Positions 38,810-47,913 of a DNA stretch of 64,000 nucleotides are shown here, in pieces. Within the stretch, counting starts at the first letter, position 1. Each line of letters starts with the position of its first letter. Location: positions 212,936 through 276,935 of the forward strand of contig NZ_FCOI02000007.1 in NCBI RefSeq assembly GCF_001544795.2. Direction: 5' to 3'. The stretch comes from Caballeronia temeraria. Lineage in GTDB: Bacteria > Pseudomonadota > Gammaproteobacteria > Burkholderiales > Burkholderiaceae. The translations under genes and the position numbers were made by a program. Under the pieces are notes generated by a model, which was given only the letters and a program-made list of their open reading frames with translations, made no database searches and was not told the DNA's origin.

Positions 38810-40486
38810 TCAGGCGACTCGGTTTTCCTCGGGCACGCCTGTCGGCGTCTGCACCGCCTGAGATGCAACCCGCCCCAGGATCATATCCGCCGCTTTCTCG
38901 CCGATCATGATCGCCGGTGCGTTCGTGTTCCCGCCGATGATCGTCGGCATGATCGATGCATCCACCACACGCAAGCCCTCGACGCCGCGCACGCGCAGTT
39001 GCGGATCGACGACCGCGCGTTCGTCGCGACCCATGCGGCATGTACCGACCGGATGAAACGCCGTATCCGCGCGCGCCGCGATGATCTTGCGGATGCGCTC
39101 GTCGTCGCTGCCATCGGCGCGCAGGTTCGGATCGCCGAATATACCGCCGTGACGCGCGAGCTGCGGCTGATCGAAGATGCGCTTCAGCATGCGCACGCCC
39201 GTAACGAGCGTGTCCATGTCGCGCGCATCGGAGAGCATGTTCAGATCGATGATCGGTGCATCGCGCGTATCCGCCGACTTCAGCCGCACTTCGCCGCGGC
39301 TATGCGGACGCAGCACGCACACGTGACACGAATAGCCCTGACCGTAGCGCATCGGTTTCGTGACGGCCGCGGTCATGAAATGCGCCTGCAGATCGGGCTC
39401 GTCGAGATCGGGGCGGCTCTTGAAGAAGCCGCCCGCCTCCACGATGTTGCTCGTCAGCACGCCAGCACGCTCGCGCTTGTAGCGCCGCCATGCCTTCAGC
39501 AGATGCCAGCCGCCGCGCACGGACGGGCCGATCAGTTCCGTCGAGTTCACCTTGAGCTGATAGAGCAATACATCGGCGTGCTCTTGCAGGTTACGGCGGA
39601 CATCCGGCGATGCCACGATCACCGGCACACCGAGTTCGTTCAGATGCTCCGCCGGCCCGATGCCCGACGCCATCAGCAACTGCGGCGATCCGAATGCGCC
39701 GCTGCTCACGATCACTTCACGCCGCGCGCGAATGATCGACGTCTGCTCGCCGCGCCGCACTTCGACGCCGACCGCGCGCTTGCCATCGAACACGATGCGC
39801 ACGGCTTGCGTCTCCGACAGCACATGCAAGTTCGGATAGCGGCTCAACTCACGCGTGTCGCCCTGATGCAGATACGCACGCGCCGCGTTCCAGCGCTCGC
39901 CGTTCTTCTGCGTCAACTGGAACAACCCGACGCCTTCCTGCGTGGCGCCGTTGAAATCCGCGTTGTACCGATACCCCGCCGCCTGCGCCGCTTCCACGAA
40001 CCATCGCGAGAACTGGCTCGGCGAACGCGGATCGCTGACGGCGAGCGGACCGCGCCCGCCATGCAGCGCATCGTCCTGACCGGCCATGCGTTCGTTGCCT
40101 TCCGAGCGCTTGAAGTACGGCAGGACATCGCGCCAGGCCCAGCCATCGCAGCCGGCTTCGGCCCAACGGTCGTAATCGCGCGGCACGCCACGGATATAGA
40201 TCATGCCGTTGATCGACGAACTGCCGCCTAGACCGCGCCCGCGCGGCTGCCGGCCGCGACGGTCCATCAACTGCGCCTGACGTTCCGTGCGATAGCCGTA
40301 GTTGTACGCGTTCTCCTTGCCCGACAGCAGCACGAGACCGAGAGGCGTCGTGATCTTCTTGCTGTGATCGTGCGTCCCGGCTTCGATGATCGCGACGCTG
40401 CAGCCGCCCGTCTGCGCGAGCCGTCCCGCGACCGCGCAGCCCGCCGATCCCGCGCCGACGACGACGTAATCGAAGTTGGTTTCCAT
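38810..40486 (-). CDS. GMC-family FAD-dependent alcohol dehydrogenase
   Basis: A 558-residue glucose-methanol-choline oxidoreductase close to choline dehydrogenase/AlkJ-type alcohol dehydrogenases. The FAD dinucleotide motif VVGAGSAGCAVAGRL is at the N-terminus and GMC signature 1 (GRGLGGSSSINGMIYIRG) near residue 85. Signature 2 (SSGAFGSPQLLMASGIGPAE) lies near 268, and the C-terminal catalytic region is FHPVGTCRMG. In this locus it can oxidise the alcohol freed by the alkyl sulfatase to an aldehyde, probably passing electrons to the quinone pool. It is the last gene of its operon, 9 bases after the SDR. Confidence 0.9.
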   Translation of the reverse strand: METNFDYVVVGAGSAGCAVAGRLAQTGGCSVAIIEAGTHDHSKKITTPLGLVLLSGKENAYNYGYRTERQAQLMDRRGRQPRGRGLGGSSSINGMIYIRGVPRDYDRWAEAGCDGWAWRDVLPYFKRSEGNERMAGQDDALHGGRGPLAVSDPRSPSQFSRWFVEAAQAAGYRYNADFNGATQEGVGLFQLTQKNGERWNAARAYLHQGDTRELSRYPNLHVLSETQAVRIVFDGKRAVGVEVRRGEQTSIIRARREVIVSSGAFGSPQLLMASGIGPAEHLNELGVPVIVASPDVRRNLQEHADVLLYQLKVNSTELIGPSVRGGWHLLKAWRRYKRERAGVLTSNIVEAGGFFKSRPDLDEPDLQAHFMTAAVTKPMRYGQGYSCHVCVLRPHSRGEVRLKSADTRDAPIIDLNMLSDARDMDTLVTGVRMLKRIFDQPQLARHGGIFGDPNLRADGSDDERIRKIIAARADTAFHPVGTCRMGRDERAVVDPQLRVRGVEGLRVVDASIMPTIIGGNTNAPAIMIGEKAADMILGRVASQAVQTPTGVPEENRVA

Positions 40487-40495
40487 GACGCGCCC

Positions 40496-41410
40496 TTACA
40501 CCGGGTCCCAGCTGAAGACATCGCTCGACACTTCGACCGGCACGAACGACGGCGCCATCGCCGGACGCAGATGCGTCGCGAGCGTCTCGGGCGTCCAGCC
40601 TTCGGCGCGCTGCATCGCGCGGATCGGACGCGGCTGGCTCATCAGGAAAATCTCGTTGCGGCGCACGGTGAAGATCTGCGCGTTGACATCGGCGGCGGCG
40701 TCGCTGGCGAGGAACACGGCGAGCGGCGCGATATCGGCGGGCGACATCGAACGTGCTTTCGCAAGGCGTTCGGCCTGATCGGGCGTGTCCGGAATCGAGC
40801 CGGCCATGCGGCTCCACGCGAACGGCGAGATGCAGTTCGAGCGCACGTTGTAGCGCGCCATGTCGAGCGCGAGCGACTTCGACAAACCCGCGACGCCGAG
40901 CTTCGCCGCCGCATAGTTGGCCTGCCCGACATTGCCGATCAATCCCGACGTCGATGTCATATGCACGAAGCTGCCGCTCTTCTGCGCCTTGAAATGCGTC
41001 GCGGCGGCACGGCTGACGTTGAACGCGCCGTAAAGATGCACTTGCAGCACGGCATCGAATTCTTCGGGCGTCATCTGATGAAAGATGCGGTCGCGCAGAA
41101 TGCCGGCGTTATTCACGACGCTGTCGATGCGCCCGAACGTTTCCATCGCCATATCGACGATACGGCTCGCGCTTTTCGCATCGGCCACGCTGTCGCGATT
41201 GACGGTTGCCTCGCCGCCTTCCGCGCGGATCATCGAAACAACTTCCTGCGCCGGATCTTCGGCGCTCTCGCCGCCGTTCACGCTGACGCCGACATCGTTG
41301 ACGACGACCTTCGCGCCGTGGCGGCCCATCAGCAGCGCGATCTCGCGCCCGATGCCGCGTCCCGCGCCCGTCACGATCACGACCTTGCCGTCCATCATCT
41401 TTTCGCTCAT
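40496..41410 (-). CDS. SDR-family 3-hydroxyacyl-CoA dehydrogenase, MFE-2-like
   Basis: A 304-residue SDR with TGAGRGIG near residues 15-22 and the extended VNDVGVSVNGGESAEDPAQE loop. That loop is typical of the dehydrogenase unit of multifunctional enzyme 2 (D-bifunctional protein). NNAGILRD lies near 100 and the catalytic ANYAAAK near 170. MFE-2-type enzymes act on (3R)-hydroxyacyl-CoA, the stereochemistry produced by MaoC hydratases such as the pair encoded at 29.1-30.0 kb. The tail beyond residue 235 is longer than in simple SDRs. It lies 33 bases after the dehydrogenase gene. Confidence 0.88.
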   Translation of the reverse strand: MSEKMMDGKVVIVTGAGRGIGREIALLMGRHGAKVVVNDVGVSVNGGESAEDPAQEVVSMIRAEGGEATVNRDSVADAKSASRIVDMAMETFGRIDSVVNNAGILRDRIFHQMTPEEFDAVLQVHLYGAFNVSRAAATHFKAQKSGSFVHMTSTSGLIGNVGQANYAAAKLGVAGLSKSLALDMARYNVRSNCISPFAWSRMAGSIPDTPDQAERLAKARSMSPADIAPLAVFLASDAAADVNAQIFTVRRNEIFLMSQPRPIRAMQRAEGWTPETLATHLRPAMAPSFVPVEVSSDVFSWDPV

Positions 41411-41443
41411 TGCATTGTCTCCTTCATTTGTCCGGCGATGTTT

Positions 41444-42598
41444 CTAGCGAAACGCCGCCGTCTGGGTGATTTCGCGGCCCTGGATCAGCGCGAGAATGCC
41501 GTTCATGCCATCGGGCACCTGAAACACGCGCGCATCGCGCCACATCTGTTCGAGGCCGAGTTCTTCGCTGATGCCCATTGCGCCGTGAATCTGCATCGCC
41601 AGATGAATCGCGCGCTCGCAGGCCTGCGTCGCGTAGCGTTTGGCCATCGCGGACGTGCCGTTCGCGCGCAGACCATGATCGATGCAGTCGAGCGCGTAGT
41701 AGCACATGAGGCGCGAGGACACGATCGCCGTTTCGATATCGGCGAGATCCTGCTGCACGAGTTGATGACTCGCGAGCGGCTTGCCGAACTGCTGACGCGA
41801 TGCCGCGTAGTCGCGCGCAAGCTCGAACGCCTTCTGCGCGAGATGCACGCACATCAGCCCGAGCAACGGACGGTTGCCGTTCCAGGCCATCGTGAGGGTT
41901 TTGGCGGCATCGCCTGCGTCGCCCATGATGTGGCTCGTGGGCACGCGCGTTCGCTCGAACACGAGTTCGCTCAAATGGCCCTGGCGCAAGCCGGTGATCG
42001 CGGTTTCGCGGATATCGATATCCACTTCACTGCGATCCACCAGCGCGCGCCGCGTCACCGGCTTGCCCTTTTCGTCGATGCCGATCACGCACGACACGTT
42101 GATCACATCCGCGATCGACGCATTGGTGATCCACATCTTCCGGCCCGTGAGATACGCATGCTCGCCTTCGAGCTCGAGCTTCGTGCGAATCGCGCCCGAA
42201 TCCGATCCCGCGTTCGCCTCGGTGTTTGCGGTGCAGGCGATCTTGCGGCCCGCGATGAGATCGGGCAGATAGCGCTCGCGAATATGATCAGGACAACCAA
42301 GGTGAATGCGCAGAATCGTCCCTTCGTGCGACGCGAGCGACAGCGCCACCACCGGCGGCAATTGTTCGAGAATCAGGCCGTAGTCGAGCATGTTGAGCCC
42401 GCCGCCGCCCGCCTCTGCCGGCAGACGTGGCGCCGTGATACCCAGTTCCGCAAACTCCGCGAAAATCTCGAGCATCGCTTTCTTCGGCAACGGCTTGTCC
42501 GCCGGATGGCTGCGCAGGATCGGACCGATGCGCAGTTCCACCATGCGCTTCGCCGCCGATACCATCAGCGACTGCTCTTCCGTGAGCGTGAAATTCAT
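41444..42598 (-). CDS. Acyl-CoA dehydrogenase
   Basis: A 384-residue FAD-dependent dehydrogenase. Markers are ANTEANAGSDSGAIRTKLEL (a variant of the TEPxAGSD flavin loop), GRKMWITNASIADV and SRQQFGKPLASHQLVQQDLA. The C-terminal part reads AMGISEELGLEQMWRDARVF, then QVPDGMNGI in place of the usual GGTxE loop. The C-terminal loop variation suggests an unusual substrate or a different catalytic base. It belongs to the eight-gene minus operon, 13 bases after the enoyl-CoA hydratase. Confidence 0.87.
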   Translation of the reverse strand: MNFTLTEEQSLMVSAAKRMVELRIGPILRSHPADKPLPKKAMLEIFAEFAELGITAPRLPAEAGGGGLNMLDYGLILEQLPPVVALSLASHEGTILRIHLGCPDHIRERYLPDLIAGRKIACTANTEANAGSDSGAIRTKLELEGEHAYLTGRKMWITNASIADVINVSCVIGIDEKGKPVTRRALVDRSEVDIDIRETAITGLRQGHLSELVFERTRVPTSHIMGDAGDAAKTLTMAWNGNRPLLGLMCVHLAQKAFELARDYAASRQQFGKPLASHQLVQQDLADIETAIVSSRLMCYYALDCIDHGLRANGTSAMAKRYATQACERAIHLAMQIHGAMGISEELGLEQMWRDARVFQVPDGMNGILALIQGREITQTAAFR

Positions 42599-42611
42599 GA
42601 CTGTTCTCCTC

Positions 42612-43415
42612 TTACGCGCCGCGATAGACAGGCGAGCGCTTTTCCGCGAAGGCTTCGCGTCCTTCGATGCGATCGGCGCTGTCTCGCAGCAAGCCCCATT
42701 GAAGATTCGCCTGAGCGACGAAATCGCGGGGCGCGAGATGCGTCGTTTGCACGGCGAGTTGCTTCACGGCCTGCACCGCGAGCGGCCCGTTCGCCGCGAT
42801 GCGCGAGGCGAGCGACATCGCGAGATCGAGCAGGCCTGCCTTCGGCGTGACGTCGCTGACAAGGCCGATGCGCAACGCCTCCGCCGCATCGATGCGCTCG
42901 CCGGTGAGCGCGAGCTTCATCGCGTGAGCGGCGGGAATCGCGCGCAACAGGTATTGCACGCCGCCGCATGCGGGCACGCTCGCGACCTTCACTTCGGGCA
43001 AGCCAAAGCTCGCGTTCTCCGATGCGATCCGCAGATCGCATTGCAGCGCCAGTTCCATCCCGCCGCCGAGGCAATAGCCGTTGATCGCGGCGATCATCGG
43101 TTTCCAGATGCCGAGATCGGAGAAGTCGAGCAGACGCGTGTAGCCGCCTTGCAGACTTTCCGCGTGACGGCTCTTGTATGCGCCGGAGACGAAGCTCTTC
43201 GACGATGGCATCGTCGCCTTCAGATTGGCGCCGGTGCAAAAGGCGCGCTCGCCCGTACCCGTGATGACGATGGCGCGCACGGCGTCATCGTCCTGACACG
43301 CGGCGAGATGTGCGCGCAGTTCCTGCAGTTCATCGACGGTCAATGCGTTGAGCGACGCGGGCGCATCGAGCGTGATCGTGGCGACGTGGTCTTGCAGCGT
43401 GAGATGGACGGTCAT
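42612..43415 (-). CDS. Enoyl-CoA hydratase/isomerase (crotonase family)
   Basis: A 267-residue crotonase-fold protein. The oxyanion-hole segments are GERAFCTGANLKATMP (residues 56-70) and AAINGYCLGGGMELALQCDL (99-118). The segment FGLPEVKVASVPACGGVQYL follows, with Glu present at the position equivalent to Glu144 of rat hydratase. Glu164 is replaced in GVQYLLRAIP, so hydratase versus isomerase activity is open. It lies 10 bases after the SDR gene in the minus operon. Confidence 0.88.
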   Translation of the reverse strand: MTVHLTLQDHVATITLDAPASLNALTVDELQELRAHLAACQDDDAVRAIVITGTGERAFCTGANLKATMPSSKSFVSGAYKSRHAESLQGGYTRLLDFSDLGIWKPMIAAINGYCLGGGMELALQCDLRIASENASFGLPEVKVASVPACGGVQYLLRAIPAAHAMKLALTGERIDAAEALRIGLVSDVTPKAGLLDLAMSLASRIAANGPLAVQAVKQLAVQTTHLAPRDFVAQANLQWGLLRDSADRIEGREAFAEKRSPVYRGA

Positions 43416-43425
43416 CGCGCGCTCC

Positions 43426-44172
43426 TCATACGCTCGGGCTGGACAGCGAGCGCCCGCCGCATACGTAGAGCGTCTGCCCCGTGATGTACGACGCCTCGCG
43501 GCTCGTGAACATCATGACGGCATGCGCGACGTCTTCCGGCCGGCCGATACGCTGCACCGGCACGGTCGCCTTCAGCTTGTCGCGCTGCTCGTCGGTATAG
43601 CTCGCCATCAACGGCGTCTCGACGATGCCCGGCGCGATCGCGTTCACGGTGATGCCGTTCTTCGCGAGTTCGATCGCGAGCGAACGCGTCAGACTCACGA
43701 CGCCGCCCTTCGCCGCCGAATAGTTCGACTGTCCGAAGCCGCCGAGCCACGCGCGCGACGAGATATTGACGATGCGTCCATAACCCTGCTCGATCATCCC
43801 CGGCACGACGGCATGCGCGCACAGAAACTGCGACTTGAGGTTCACGTCGATGACGAAGTCCCAGTCCTCTTCGCTCATCTTCACGAAACGTTTGTCGCGC
43901 GTGATGCCCGCGTTATTGATGAGAATGTCGGGCGTCTTCCAGCGCTCCGTGATGTCGGCGACGGCGTCGCGTATGTCGTTCGACTTCGTCACGTCGACAC
44001 GCATCGGCAGAAGGCGTTTCTGCGTGCGCGCCGCCTCGGAGTCGAGTGCGTCGAGTGCCGCGCCGTTGAGATCGAACACGGCGACCGCGTGCCCTTTGTC
44101 GAGCAGCGCCCGCGTGATGCCAAGGCCGATGCCCTGCGCGCCGCCGGTAACGATGGCGATTTGCTTGTCCAT
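43426..44172 (-). CDS. FabG/PhaB-like 3-ketoacyl reductase or 3-hydroxyacyl-CoA dehydrogenase (SDR)
   Basis: A 248-residue classical SDR with TGGAQGIGLGITRALLDKG, NNAGITRDKRF near residue 90, the catalytic Ser in NISSRAWLGG and YSAAKGGVVSLTRSLAIELA near residue 155. The order and spacing follow FabG/acetoacetyl-CoA reductases, so it probably interconverts 3-hydroxy- and 3-ketoacyl-CoA in this catabolic setting. Start MDKQIAIVTGG at 44172. It sits between the thiolase and hydratase genes of the operon. Confidence 0.88.
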   Translation of the reverse strand: MDKQIAIVTGGAQGIGLGITRALLDKGHAVAVFDLNGAALDALDSEAARTQKRLLPMRVDVTKSNDIRDAVADITERWKTPDILINNAGITRDKRFVKMSEEDWDFVIDVNLKSQFLCAHAVVPGMIEQGYGRIVNISSRAWLGGFGQSNYSAAKGGVVSLTRSLAIELAKNGITVNAIAPGIVETPLMASYTDEQRDKLKATVPVQRIGRPEDVAHAVMMFTSREASYITGQTLYVCGGRSLSSPSV

Positions 44173-44185
44173 GATCTTCTGTCCT

Positions 44186-45334
44186 TTAGTGCCCCAGGAT
44201 GTGCACGGCGGACGCCGCGTGATCCACGCCCGCGATACCGCCGCCCGTGCATTGCGTCATCGCGAGCGTCGCGTTTCTGATCTGCCGGTCGCCCGCGCGG
44301 CCTTCGAGTTGCCAGACGGCCTCGACCATTTGCGCGACGCCCGTCGCGCCGAGCGGATGCCCTTTCGCCAGCAGACCGCCGCTCGGATTCACCGGCACGC
44401 GGCCGCCGAGCGCGGTCGCGCCCGAGCGCAGCAACTCGTGCGCTTCGCCGCGTTCGCACAGCCCGAGCGCCTGGTAATAGACGAGTTCGGCGATGGTGAA
44501 TGCATCGTGCAGTTCGACCATGTCGAGATCGTCCGGCGTGACATCCGCCTGCGCGTAAGCGAGCCGTGCCGCGCGCGCGGTGATTTCGGCGGCGAGGATG
44601 TCGTCGAGCCCGAGTTCCTGCTTGCCCGACTGCACGACCGACGCCAGCACGCGCACCGGCTTCGCGCGCCGATGCGGCTTCTTCGTGGTGAGCACGAGCG
44701 CCGCGGCGCCATCGACGGCAGACGGGCAGCATTGCAGCAGCGTCAGCGGATCGAACACCATGCGCGACGACATGACTTCATCGACGGTGGTTTCCTTTTT
44801 CGTCTGCGCATACGGATTGAGCGCGCCGTGACGGCGGTTCTTGACCGCGACTTCGGCCAGCACGTCCGGCTTCACGCCGAACTCGTGCAGATAGCGCGTG
44901 GCGCGCATCGCATAGACGGCCGGCAGCGTGAGACCGGCGCGGGCGTAAAGCTCCGTCATGTAGTCGTTGCGCTGCAGCGGCAACGCGCCGCCGCCCATCG
45001 TGGTCAACTGCTCCGCACCCAGCACGACGACGGTGTCGTAGCGGCCCGCTTCGAGCGCGTGACAGGCGAGATGCACGCCGGTCGCGCCGCTCGCGCAGGC
45101 GTTCTCGACGTTGTAGACGGCCGGGCCTGTCAGCCCGAGGTCGCGCAACAGCACCTGACCAAGCACCATGCCGCCGAACACGTTGGCCGCATAGAAAGCC
45201 TGCACGGCTTGCGATTCGATGCCCGCATCCGCGATGGCATCCTCGACCGCGCATTGCGCCAGATCCTGCATGCCGCCGTCGTGGCGGCCGAAGGGCGTCA
45301 TCGCGACGCCGGCAATATAAATGGGCTGCTTCAT
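44186..45334 (-). CDS. SCP-x/lipid-transfer-type thiolase, partner of a DUF35 protein
   Basis: A 382-residue thiolase-fold protein with nucleophile Cys in NVENACASGATGVHLACHAL near residue 86 and His in GGLLAKGHPLGATG near 337. The ATGA overlap with the preceding DUF35 gene shows tight coupling. In actinobacteria and proteobacteria such Ltp-DUF35 pairs act on steroid and branched side chains as thiolases or aldolases. The start MKQPIYIAGVAMTPFGRH at 45334 is fixed by that overlap. Confidence 0.9.
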   Translation of the reverse strand: MKQPIYIAGVAMTPFGRHDGGMQDLAQCAVEDAIADAGIESQAVQAFYAANVFGGMVLGQVLLRDLGLTGPAVYNVENACASGATGVHLACHALEAGRYDTVVVLGAEQLTTMGGGALPLQRNDYMTELYARAGLTLPAVYAMRATRYLHEFGVKPDVLAEVAVKNRRHGALNPYAQTKKETTVDEVMSSRMVFDPLTLLQCCPSAVDGAAALVLTTKKPHRRAKPVRVLASVVQSGKQELGLDDILAAEITARAARLAYAQADVTPDDLDMVELHDAFTIAELVYYQALGLCERGEAHELLRSGATALGGRVPVNPSGGLLAKGHPLGATGVAQMVEAVWQLEGRAGDRQIRNATLAMTQCTGGGIAGVDHAASAVHILGH

Positions 45335-45720
45335 GACTGCGCGGGCTCCTGCAATTCGAATCCGAAAATTTCGCCGCTGGCGGTATCGAAGAGGCGCGTC
45401 TGAAGCTTCTCGCCGATGACAGGACGACGGCCCTCCGGACACGCCAGCCGCCCGAAGACGCGCACGCCTTCGGGATAATCCGCGAAGCAGAGTGTTGTCG
45501 GCGGCAGGCCGAGTTTCGGGCTGGCGTGCATCACCGTGAAGCTGTAGAGCACGGGCGTGCCAGTCAGTGCGATCAGCTTTGCACGGGCGGCCATCCGCGA
45601 TTTGGGCGGCAAGGGCGGAAACAGGAGTGCATCGTCATCGATGCGCTGATGGGCCAGCAGCACGGGACGCCCGTCCTGCATGCACCACGGTTGTTTCGAA
45701 TAATCATCAGGAATGCTCAT
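45331..45720 (-). CDS. DUF35/OB-fold protein partner of the adjacent thiolase
   Basis: A 129-residue protein with an OB-fold C-terminal part (PVLYSFTVMHASPKLGLPPT, FADYPEGVRVFGRLACPEG, FGFELQEP) typical of DUF35 proteins that partner SCP-x-type thiolases. The N-terminal rubredoxin-like zinc ribbon, normally two CxxC pairs, is degenerate: only one cysteine (PWCMQDGRP) remains there. The helix-strand LLFPPLPPKSRMAARAK keeps the family shape. Its stop overlaps the thiolase start by four bases. Confidence 0.85.
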   Translation of the reverse strand: MSIPDDYSKQPWCMQDGRPVLLAHQRIDDDALLFPPLPPKSRMAARAKLIALTGTPVLYSFTVMHASPKLGLPPTTLCFADYPEGVRVFGRLACPEGRRPVIGEKLQTRLFDTASGEIFGFELQEPAQS

Positions 45721-45734
45721 TGTCCCCTCTTCTT

Positions 45735-46934
45735 TCATACGCGCTCGAACACCGCCGCCAGCCCCTGGCCGCCGCCGATGCACATCGTTTCCAAACCGTA
45801 GCGCGCGCCGCGACGCGCCATTTCGTGCAGCATCGACGTCATGATGCGCACGCCCGTTGCGCCGATCGGATGCCCGAGCGAGATGCCCGATCCGTTGACG
45901 TTCACGCGCGAATCGCCTTCGAGCTTCCACGCGCGCAGGCAGCTCAGGACCTGCACGGCGAACGCCTCGTTGATTTCGAGCAGATCCATGTCCTTCAGCG
46001 TCAAACCGATGCGCGGCAGCAGCTTCGCCACCGCCGGCACCGGGCCGATGCCCATGCGCAGCGGATCGCAGCCCGACGCCGCCCAGCCGACGAAACGGCC
46101 CATCGGTTGCGCACCGTGCTTCGCGAGCCAGGCTTCCGATACGACGAGACACGCGGATGCCGCATCGTTCTGTTGACACGCATTGCCTGCCGTCACCGTG
46201 CCGTTTTTCAGCAGCGCGGGCAGCTTCGCCATGACATCGAGACTCGCGTCCTCGCGGATGCCTTCATCGCGCGAAAAGAGCTTCGTTTCGCCCTTCTTGT
46301 GCGGCACGGGAACGGAGACGACTTCCGCGTCGAAACGGCCTTCTTTCCAGGCCTGCGCCGCGAGTTGATGACTGCGCGCGGCGTAGCGGTCGCTTGGCTC
46401 GCGGCCAATGTCGTAATCGCGCGCGAGGTTTTCCGCGGTTTCGGCGGCGCCGCCGGCCATGACGCCATAGCGGCTGACGGGCTGCGAATTCACGCGACCG
46501 CGATCGAGACGGTCGTGAAACGCGACATCGCCCATGCGCGCGCCCCAGCGCATCTTGGTGCTGTAGTACTCGATATTGCTCATGCTTTCGACGCCCGCCA
46601 CGACCACGCAGTCGGCGGCGTGGGTCTGCACTTGCAGCGCGGCATCGATGACGGCCTGCAGGCCCGAGCCGCAGCGGCGGTCGACCGCATAGCCCGACAC
46701 ATGCTCGGGCAGTCCCGCGAGCGACGCCGCATATCGTCCGATGCAAGGCGCCTCGCTCGACTGATACGACTGCGCGACGATGACTTCATCGACGGAATCG
46801 TGCGGCGCCTGGGAGCGTTCGAGCACGGCGCGGATGACGTGCGCGGCGAGATCGGCGGCGGCAAGCGGCGCGAGCGAGCCACCGAATTTGCCGACGGGCG
46901 TGCGAAGCGGAGAAACGATATAGGCGTGTCCCAT
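45735..46934 (-). CDS. Acetyl-CoA acyltransferase (degradative thiolase)
   Basis: A 399-residue FadA/AtoB-type thiolase. The nucleophilic Cys is in YAVDRRCGSGLQAVIDAALQ near residue 89. The general-base histidine is in NVNGSGISLGHPIGATG near 357 and the second cysteine in ETMCIGGGQGLAAVF near 387. It should release acetyl- or propionyl-CoA in the final beta-oxidation step. It is the first gene of the eight-gene minus operon and is divergent from the hydratase gene at 47086, with an operator-like motif between them. Confidence 0.93.
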   Translation of the reverse strand: MGHAYIVSPLRTPVGKFGGSLAPLAAADLAAHVIRAVLERSQAPHDSVDEVIVAQSYQSSEAPCIGRYAASLAGLPEHVSGYAVDRRCGSGLQAVIDAALQVQTHAADCVVVAGVESMSNIEYYSTKMRWGARMGDVAFHDRLDRGRVNSQPVSRYGVMAGGAAETAENLARDYDIGREPSDRYAARSHQLAAQAWKEGRFDAEVVSVPVPHKKGETKLFSRDEGIREDASLDVMAKLPALLKNGTVTAGNACQQNDAASACLVVSEAWLAKHGAQPMGRFVGWAASGCDPLRMGIGPVPAVAKLLPRIGLTLKDMDLLEINEAFAVQVLSCLRAWKLEGDSRVNVNGSGISLGHPIGATGVRIMTSMLHEMARRGARYGLETMCIGGGQGLAAVFERV

Positions 46935-47003
46935 GACTGGTCCGGTTCCTTGAATTCGTTCGCGTGATGAGAACGAGTAGACCAGCCGCGCGCGCGCGTC
47001 AGC

Positions 47004-47020
47004 CCACCGATGTTGGGGGG
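47004..47020 (+). promoter_or_regulatory. Candidate operator, CCACC-N6-GGGGGG motif, copy 3
   Basis: CCACCGATGTTGGGGGG in the 151-base region between the divergent thiolase operon (start 46934) and enoyl-CoA hydratase (start 47086). It is a single copy here, about 66 bases before the hydratase ATG. Confidence 0.6.
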
Positions 47021-47085
47021 GAAGGCTTCCGGGACGGCGGCGCGAGAATGGATCACGCCTTTACCCACCTGGACGAGGATCGGAC

Positions 47086-47904
47086 ATGCACAGGAAAACC
47101 TTCTCGCTGCGCGAAGCCACGTTGACCATCGACGATGGCGTCGCCGAATTCACGCATCAGCGGCCGCAAGCGCGCAATGCGTTGTCGCTGAATCTGCGCG
47201 CGGATTATCTGGAGATGCTGGATTGCGTCGAGGGAAACCGCGACGTGCGCGTGTTGATCGTGACCGGAGCGGGCGGCAGCTTTTGCGCGGGGGGCGACCT
47301 GAAATCGCTGAAGGAGCTGCGCGCCGAGGATGGTTCGCCCGATGCCATGCGCCGCCGCATCATCGACGGCCACACGTGGATGCTGCGGCTGCGCAATCTG
47401 GAGATGCCGGTGATTGCCGCCGTCGACGGCCCGGCGGTCGGCGCGGGCTTTTCCATCGCGCTGGCGGCGGATTTCGTGCTGGCGTCGTCGCGGGCGTTCT
47501 TCTGCATGTCGTTCGCGAAGGTCGGCCTCGTGCCCGATCTCGGCGCGGCATATTTCCTGCCGCGCATGATCGGACTGAGCGCCGCGAAGGAGCTGGCGAT
47601 GACCGCGCGTCGCGTCGATGCGCACGAAGCGAAGCAACTGGGTATCGTGCATGCGATCCACTCGCCCGAGACCCTTGCCGAAGATGCACGCGCGTTCGCG
47701 CGGCGCTTCCTTCCCGCGCCGCGCGAAGCGACCGGGCTCACCAAGCGCATGATGGATCAGAGCTTCGAAACGCCTTACGCCGCGCTTGCCGACATGGAGA
47801 GCGCGGCACAGGCGCTGGCATCGACCACGGCCTATCACACGAACGCGGTCAATGCGTTTCTCGACGGGCGCGGCGCGGCGTTCGACTGGGAACGAAGCCG
47901 CTGA
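47086..47904 (+). CDS. Enoyl-CoA hydratase/isomerase (crotonase family)
   Basis: A 272-residue crotonase-fold protein: NARN-like start QRPQARNALSLNLRADYLEM, oxyanion segments GAGGSFCAGGDLKSLKEL (62-80) and AAVDGPAVGAGFSIALAADF, and FAKVGLVPDLGAAYFLPRMI. Asp replaces the second catalytic Glu in LVPDLG, a pattern of PaaG/isomerase-like members, so delta-isomerase activity is possible. It is monocistronic and convergent with the LuxR-type regulator, whose stop is 10 bases away. Confidence 0.88.
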   Translation: MHRKTFSLREATLTIDDGVAEFTHQRPQARNALSLNLRADYLEMLDCVEGNRDVRVLIVTGAGGSFCAGGDLKSLKELRAEDGSPDAMRRRIIDGHTWMLRLRNLEMPVIAAVDGPAVGAGFSIALAADFVLASSRAFFCMSFAKVGLVPDLGAAYFLPRMIGLSAAKELAMTARRVDAHEAKQLGIVHAIHSPETLAEDARAFARRFLPAPREATGLTKRMMDQSFETPYAALADMESAAQALASTTAYHTNAVNAFLDGRGAAFDWERSR

Positions 47905-47913
47905 AGTCCGCGC

